DNA of 22,631 nucleotides from Bacteroidaceae bacterium (GTDB taxonomy: Bacteria > Bacteroidota > Bacteroidia > Bacteroidales > Bacteroidaceae): NCBI GenBank assembly GCA_017628775.1, contig JAGBYN010000039.1, positions 1 to 22,631 on the forward strand. The letters are read 5' to 3'. Positions 17,688 to 22,631 of this stretch are shown here, in pieces. A model generated the notes under the pieces. The model was given only the letters and a program-made list of their open reading frames with translations. It was not told the origin of the DNA and ran no database searches. The translations under genes and the position numbers were made by a program. Each line of letters starts with the position of its first letter. Positions within the stretch are counted from its first letter, which is position 1.

Positions 17688-20600
17688 ATGAAAAAAATTT
17701 CGACATTCATCGTTGCGCTGCTATGCGCAGTATCAACGGTCCTTGCCGATGGACCTTTCCGCAATCATCGTTATGATTCGTTTAAGGTATTGAACGTAAC
17801 AAGCGACAATATCGTGTTTATCGGCAATAGTATTACCGATATGCACTGTTGGCCCGAAGTTTTCGTTACGTCTAACGGCGATTATCTACCCATCGTAAAC
17901 CGAGGTAACTCGGGAACTTACTCTACGGAGCAGAGCGATAACCTTGAGTCGTACATCAACGGTAAACCCAAGAAGGTGTTTATGATGATTGGTACGAACG
18001 ACATCGCAACTTCGGGTGGTTTGAACTTCAGTCCTGAGCAAGTGCTCGCTTACGTGAAGAGCATCGTTCAGCGCATCCATGCGCGTTCGCCTCAGACGAA
18101 GATTTACCTCTACAGCATTTTGAAGAACAACACTTCCAACCGCGTGGAGGCAACTTGGCTCAAGGCTAACGAACTCACGAAGGCGTATGCAGCTGAGACC
18201 GATAAGGTGACTTATATCGACCTCTACGACAAACTCGCAGGCGTTGCCGACGGCGGACAGTGGAGTTACGACAAACTTCATCTCACAGCCGGCGCTTACC
18301 AGGCGTGGGCGGAAACCATCTGTCAGTACCTTGCTGAGGATGAGAACTATACCGTTTCATGCGTATATCCTGCAAACACATTGACCGCTCAGGATGCTGG
18401 TGGCCTCGGAGGTTCTCACGGTATGCGCGCCACTTATTTTAGCGCACTTCCCATTAAGAGTAGTGATGTGCTCGTAATTGGTGACGCTTTCGTGAAGAAT
18501 GGCGAATGGCAAGAATTGCTTGGCAATCCAAACGTGAAAAACCGTGGTACAGGTTGGAATAATAGTGGAGACATCGCAACGACAAGCAAGATTGTTGATG
18601 CTACATTCGCTACTGTTGCGGGCGTAACAAAGACAGACGCCAAGGCAATTTTTCTTTACACTGGTACAGGTGACTGCACAGGTTCTACAGACATTGCAAC
18701 GGTGAAGGAAAACTACAAAGCGCTTGTTGATAAGATTGCTAAAAAGTCGCCCTCATCAAAGATTTATTTGATGGCCGTTTGCCCCCGCAACAATGCAAGT
18801 CATAACACACGCATTGCAGAGTTGAATGCTTACATGGAATCTATCGCAACAGGAAACATCCGCTTTGTTGACACTTACACACCCATGTTCAATGGTGAAG
18901 CGGTAAACTCAACGTATGTCTTCTCTAACGACTACATTGGAGGTTTGGCTTATGTCAAGATTGCGAACTTGATGAAGGATGCTCTCCTTGCAGACTTTCC
19001 CAGTGACACCTATAATGTTGTTTCAGAAACAAATGCTGAGGTGCGTTATGCACAGGCAGGTCTTCGCAATCAGTTGACGCAAGCAATCGCACGCGGTCTT
19101 GTCGCAACTCGTGGTGATGCAGCGGGTCAGTACAATGCTGCGAAGATGGCAGCGTTTGACACAAAGGTAAGCGAAGCAAACACGCTTTTGGAAAAGAACA
19201 ACCTCACACAAGCTGAAGTAACCGCATTCGCTAACGAACTCAAAACGATTCTTAACGAAGCGCTTTCAAAGCCTACTTATAGTACGCAAGGCAACGACGT
19301 GTGGTATCAACTCTTCACGCCTGGACGTGGCAACAAATATCTCACGAGCACAGGTGCGAATGCTAATGTTACAAGTGCGGCAGCCAACAACTATGCCACT
19401 TCAATGTGGAAGTTCGTGAATCGTAATGATAGCAAAGGACTTGACATTATCAACCGTCACGACGGTTCTTATCTTGCTCCCACTGCAGGAGGTAGCAGTC
19501 CGCTTACAACTTCTGCTACGCAACCCACAAATGGTTGGAGTTTGAGTTATTCCGATGCTCCTGGTTTGTTTATCATAAGCAGTGGTACCGTGCAGCTTCA
19601 TCAAACCAACAGCGCTGAAGTTTGGAACTGGGGCGGAGGTTCTAATCGCGGTGATGCAGGTTGTCAATATCAGATAGAAGCGGTTGAGGGAGAACCCGAA
19701 GAAATTCCCGACCCCTCTGTGCAGACATTGACGCTTACATCTACAGAATTAAAGAATGGTGCTTCTACTTACACGAAGCATACTGAATCAAGTGATGCTT
19801 GGTATGGCAAACTTGTTACAAGCACAACTCCTACCTTGACTATTGAAAGTACAAATGCTACGGCTAACAATATCGGTTGGTCAAACAATCAGCCTTGGCT
19901 TCAACCTGGTTACACCTATAACCTAACTTTGCCTGAAGGTTTTGTATTTGTAGGTTATGAATTGACTACAAAAAGTGTATTGGGCTTTACAGGCACATAT
20001 ACTTACACGACGGCAACAGGAACTGCAACAAGCGAAGCGCAGAGCAGTGACGAAATAACAGTCGCAGTCAATGGCTTAAATACGAATGCGATTGCTCTTA
20101 AGGTAGGTGACGCTGTTAATACTGGCAATGGTATTTTGATTACCAAATTGGTGATTCGTTACAAGAGAGTTCTCGAAGATGGGCATTACGCACTTGAAAT
20201 CAAGGAGAGTACGGGTGGATTCACGACTGGTACTAAGGTTTGGAGCCTCACTACTAATACAGCTAATCCTGTAGCCTTGACCTTTACAAGTAATGCCAAC
20301 AACATGAATGTGAACGGTGGTTACTTGCAGATTCACCCAGGCACAGCTTTGAGCGCAACCTATACGATTGCAGTTCCTGCCCCCTATGCCATCACAGGTT
20401 ATTCGTTTGACTACGCTTTTGGTAACACAGGTACTGCTACCGACAAAGTAATTACAGCAAATGGTCAGCAATATACTGTTGAGGCGAATAAGAAAACCCT
20501 CACAGTGTCGGACCTCAACAATGTGCAGTCCACGCGGTTTACGTTGGCAGGCACGAATCAACCCGTGAAGTTGACCAACTTCATTGTAAACGTAATCAAC

Positions 20601-22631
20601 ACCGAGATTGTAGAGGATGGTGACGATGAAGAAGTTGTATTGCCCGCCGAGATTACTTATACCATCGACAAGACTAATGGTAACCTCTACCGTGATGGAA
20701 GTGTCAATAATAATAGTTGGACGAGTGTGTGGAAGAGCAATCTTGAACCTCAGTTGCAGTTTGGTTGTGGTCCCAACAACATGAACTGGCATAATAATAA
20801 TGTACAGTTGATGACGGGCGGAAGTAGTTGTCGCTATACCCTTACGGCGCCTGCGGGTTATGTGATTTACGAATACAGTTTCACATTTGCCAACAATGGT
20901 CACGATAACGCTCAAGAAATCGTAATGGATAATGGCGACGTTTATACGACATCAACCACTGCGAAGACCATCAGCGCCAAGAAGCAGTATCTGAATTCAC
21001 TTTACTTTGACCTCAAAGGTCCTAACAGCAAGGGCGTAGTGCTCTCTGACTTTGTCGTAAAGGTAAAACGAGATGTGGCGGTACTTCCTATCATCAGTAC
21101 TGAAAATAATGAATATTGGTATTATATCACAAGTGCTTCAACACAGAGTTACTGTGCTGGCAAGGTAATGTACTACGATAGCGAAGCCCAAAAGTTGCGC
21201 TTTGGCGACAAAGACTTTAAGCCTACTCACGTTTGGAGTTTCTGGGAAAAGGATGGTAAAATCGCGATTAAGAACTATAATGGAGAATACTTCGGAACAG
21301 CAGGTAGCGGAACAGGTAATAGTACGACATTTGGTGTAGTCAACGAACCCAACTATATCTATTATATCAATGAAGCATACGATTACTTCGTGATTAAGGA
21401 CAAAGGAACAGAATTGCACGCTCAAGACGCCAACAAGGTCATTGTACGTTGGGGCGCGGATGCTGGTAATGCTTCTCTGTGGAAATTTATAGAAGTTGAC
21501 GTGACGAATGCCAACGCTAATGTGGCAAGCACCGTAGTACAGCAAGGTAAGGTAAGTACAGGTATCGGCAACGTGGACCAAGCGATTATTCGCTCTACGA
21601 TTCGCGTGACGGGTCTCGAAGACATGGTAAACTTCCAAGGCGTGAAGGGTGCTTTTGTTGGAACGGACAAGGCAGACATCACAAATGTGAAGGCTTACTT
21701 TGCTACAAACGACCGCGAACTCTTTGTGGATGCGGCTCAGAAGATGACTTGGCGCGAAGAAAATGGCGTTCAGTTCGGTCAGACTGTACAATTGGCTGAA
21801 GATGGTACGTTTACTATCACTGGCACAAAGGAAATGGCGCCTGGCACTTACTACCTCTGGATTACCTATGACATCGCAGAAACAGCGAAGGAAGGTAACC
21901 TCGTGGATGCAAGTATTACTTCTTACACGGTAGATGGTGCAGAAATTGCAGAAAACAACGGTAATCCTAAGCACAGTGTGACCATCTTCCTCTCTGAAGG
22001 TTCTGTACTCATGCCCATGGATAAGGGTTCGCTTCACTATCGCATCCCCGCCATTACTGCAACGAAGGACGGTAAGCGCCTCGTAGTACTTACCGACGAC
22101 CGTAAGCAAAATCAGGGCGACCTTCCCAACCACTGCTACGTGGTAGCACAATATTCTGACGATATGGGTAAGACATGGAGCGACCCCGTAACTGTAGCGG
22201 GTACTGCTGAAACAGGTGGCTACTACGGTCACGGCGATGCTTCTATCGTAACCAACCGCGACAATGGTGATATTATTGGTATTGTTACCAGTGCGGGAAC
22301 TTATGGACATGGTTTCTTCCAAGGAACTGCGCAAGAACCTCCCCGTTGGAAGACTATTACGAGCCACGACGGTGGTGTTACTTGGGACGCTCCCGTTGAC
22401 CACACCGATGCCCTCTTTGGTGCTAACTGTGAAAATCCCGACACGAAGACTTGGAAGAGCGGTTTCTCTGGTTCGGGTGCGGCACTCCAAAAGCGTGACG
22501 GCACACTCGTTTCAAGTTTCGTGAACCGTGCGGAAGATAACAGTCAGAACTTCCACTTCTTTATGAGTAAGGATGGTGGTAAGAGCTGGTATGTAAGCGG
22601 TACAAGCGGTACAAAGTCTGCAGACGAACCA
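17688..22631 (+). CDS. Secreted multi-domain sialidase with two N-terminal SGNH domains, 3' partial
   Basis: The frame is open for 1648 codons to the window edge. Order: signal peptide (1-20, cut after VLA). SGNH esterase domain 1 (about 22-215) is complete, with Ser48 in GNSIT, Gly73, Asn104 in GTND, and Asp195/His198 in YDKLHLT. SGNH domain 2 (about 240-435) is degenerate, with Ala267 in GDAF, GTGD at 327-329, and Gly418 where His is expected. Then come a helical spacer (about 440-535), a trefoil-like module (538-665), three related beta domains (682-1128), a second trefoil-like module (1142-1271) and a BNR-associated N-terminal-like domain (about 1275-1428). The GH33-type propeller begins at about 1440 with YRIP (Arg1452), probable acid/base Asp1478, and Asp-boxes at 1490, 1559 and 1627. 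The second and third Arg, Tyr and Glu of the active site lie beyond the window. Inferred role: remove O-acetyl groups, bind and cleave sialic acids. The esterase substrate is not proved. Confidence 0.9.
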   Translation, partial: MKKISTFIVALLCAVSTVLADGPFRNHRYDSFKVLNVTSDNIVFIGNSITDMHCWPEVFVTSNGDYLPIVNRGNSGTYSTEQSDNLESYINGKPKKVFMMIGTNDIATSGGLNFSPEQVLAYVKSIVQRIHARSPQTKIYLYSILKNNTSNRVEATWLKANELTKAYAAETDKVTYIDLYDKLAGVADGGQWSYDKLHLTAGAYQAWAETICQYLAEDENYTVSCVYPANTLTAQDAGGLGGSHGMRATYFSALPIKSSDVLVIGDAFVKNGEWQELLGNPNVKNRGTGWNNSGDIATTSKIVDATFATVAGVTKTDAKAIFLYTGTGDCTGSTDIATVKENYKALVDKIAKKSPSSKIYLMAVCPRNNASHNTRIAELNAYMESIATGNIRFVDTYTPMFNGEAVNSTYVFSNDYIGGLAYVKIANLMKDALLADFPSDTYNVVSETNAEVRYAQAGLRNQLTQAIARGLVATRGDAAGQYNAAKMAAFDTKVSEANTLLEKNNLTQAEVTAFANELKTILNEALSKPTYSTQGNDVWYQLFTPGRGNKYLTSTGANANVTSAAANNYATSMWKFVNRNDSKGLDIINRHDGSYLAPTAGGSSPLTTSATQPTNGWSLSYSDAPGLFIISSGTVQLHQTNSAEVWNWGGGSNRGDAGCQYQIEAVEGEPEEIPDPSVQTLTLTSTELKNGASTYTKHTESSDAWYGKLVTSTTPTLTIESTNATANNIGWSNNQPWLQPGYTYNLTLPEGFVFVGYELTTKSVLGFTGTYTYTTATGTATSEAQSSDEITVAVNGLNTNAIALKVGDAVNTGNGILITKLVIRYKRVLEDGHYALEIKESTGGFTTGTKVWSLTTNTANPVALTFTSNANNMNVNGGYLQIHPGTALSATYTIAVPAPYAITGYSFDYAFGNTGTATDKVITANGQQYTVEANKKTLTVSDLNNVQSTRFTLAGTNQPVKLTNFIVNVINTEIVEDGDDEEVVLPAEITYTIDKTNGNLYRDGSVNNNSWTSVWKSNLEPQLQFGCGPNNMNWHNNNVQLMTGGSSCRYTLTAPAGYVIYEYSFTFANNGHDNAQEIVMDNGDVYTTSTTAKTISAKKQYLNSLYFDLKGPNSKGVVLSDFVVKVKRDVAVLPIISTENNEYWYYITSASTQSYCAGKVMYYDSEAQKLRFGDKDFKPTHVWSFWEKDGKIAIKNYNGEYFGTAGSGTGNSTTFGVVNEPNYIYYINEAYDYFVIKDKGTELHAQDANKVIVRWGADAGNASLWKFIEVDVTNANANVASTVVQQGKVSTGIGNVDQAIIRSTIRVTGLEDMVNFQGVKGAFVGTDKADITNVKAYFATNDRELFVDAAQKMTWREENGVQFGQTVQLAEDGTFTITGTKEMAPGTYYLWITYDIAETAKEGNLVDASITSYTVDGAEIAENNGNPKHSVTIFLSEGSVLMPMDKGSLHYRIPAITATKDGKRLVVLTDDRKQNQGDLPNHCYVVAQYSDDMGKTWSDPVTVAGTAETGGYYGHGDASIVTNRDNGDIIGIVTSAGTYGHGFFQGTAQEPPRWKTITSHDGGVTWDAPVDHTDALFGANCENPDTKTWKSGFSGSGAALQKRDGTLVSSFVNRAEDNSQNFHFFMSKDGGKSWYVSGTSGTKSADEP
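19731..21071 (+). repeat. Three tandem copies of a ~140-residue domain inside the sialidase
   Basis: Residues about 682-825, 832-970 and 989-1128 can be aligned by eye. Copies 2 and 3 share VWSL/VWKS, a NNMN motif, LQI/VQL, YTxxxPAxYxIxxYSF and a final TNFIVNV/SDFVVKV. Copy 1 is more diverged but keeps the LQPG, LTLPEGF and GYE positions. I do not recognise a named family. They are probably beta-sandwich spacers or carbohydrate-binding modules. Confidence 0.7.

Noticed and set aside
20076..20915. 279-codon open frame on the minus strand
   Set aside because: It is opposite the triplicated domains of the sialidase. Its product has low-complexity Val/Ile/Thr composition and no family signs.
21138..22490. 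450-codon open frame on the minus strand
   Set aside because: It lies wholly opposite the sialidase frame, which shows Asp-boxes and YRIP there. The minus product has no recognisable domain, signal or motif. Long antisense frames arise from codon bias.

Overview
The window looks like the chromosome of a Gram-negative member of the Bacteroidota, most likely order Bacteroidales and possibly Prevotellaceae. The grounds are a SusD/RagB-type outer-membrane lipoprotein, a fused LpxC-FabZ lipid A protein, a DUF5715-type protein, perfect Bacteroidota -7 promoter boxes (TAnnTTTG, sometimes with a TTTG -33 box about 20 bp upstream), and no reliance on Shine-Dalgarno sites. No tRNA, rRNA, CRISPR array, transposase or integrase was seen. 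The genus is inferred, not shown.

Layout. Positions 2-1513 hold the 3' part of a susD-like gene, closed by a strong hairpin terminator. Positions 1779-7022 are a lipid A block: lpxD, lpxC-fabZ, lpxA, a small acidic pRiA4b ORF-3-like protein, and miaA. A secreted GH2 beta-galactosidase follows (7070-10177). Next is a two-gene export unit (10467-13958) with its own promoter: an SLBB-type polysaccharide export protein and a Wzz-type chain-length protein, with no glycosyltransferases beside it. Two hairpins separate it from a convergent, membrane-anchored M15-like protein of the DUF5715 type (14288-15295, minus). That gene shares a 65-bp divergent promoter region with phoH (15361-16320). purC (16363-17301) ends in an 18-bp terminator stem.

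From 17688 to the window edge runs one uninterrupted reading frame of 1648 codons with no stop. It encodes a secreted, multi-domain sialidase: signal peptide, a complete SGNH esterase domain, a second SGNH domain that has lost its catalytic Ser and His, a helical spacer, a trefoil-like module, three tandem copies of a beta-sandwich-like domain, a second trefoil-like module, and a GH33-type sialidase domain with YRIP and three Asp-boxes before the sequence ends. It suggests one protein that de-esterifies, binds and cleaves sialylated glycans. The nearby secreted beta-galactosidase could then act on the exposed galactose.

The most notable regulatory signal is a run of 16 T that fills nearly all of the 20-bp spacer between the -33 and -7 boxes of the presumed sialidase promoter. 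Slippage there would change promoter spacing, so the sialidase is a candidate for phase-variable expression.
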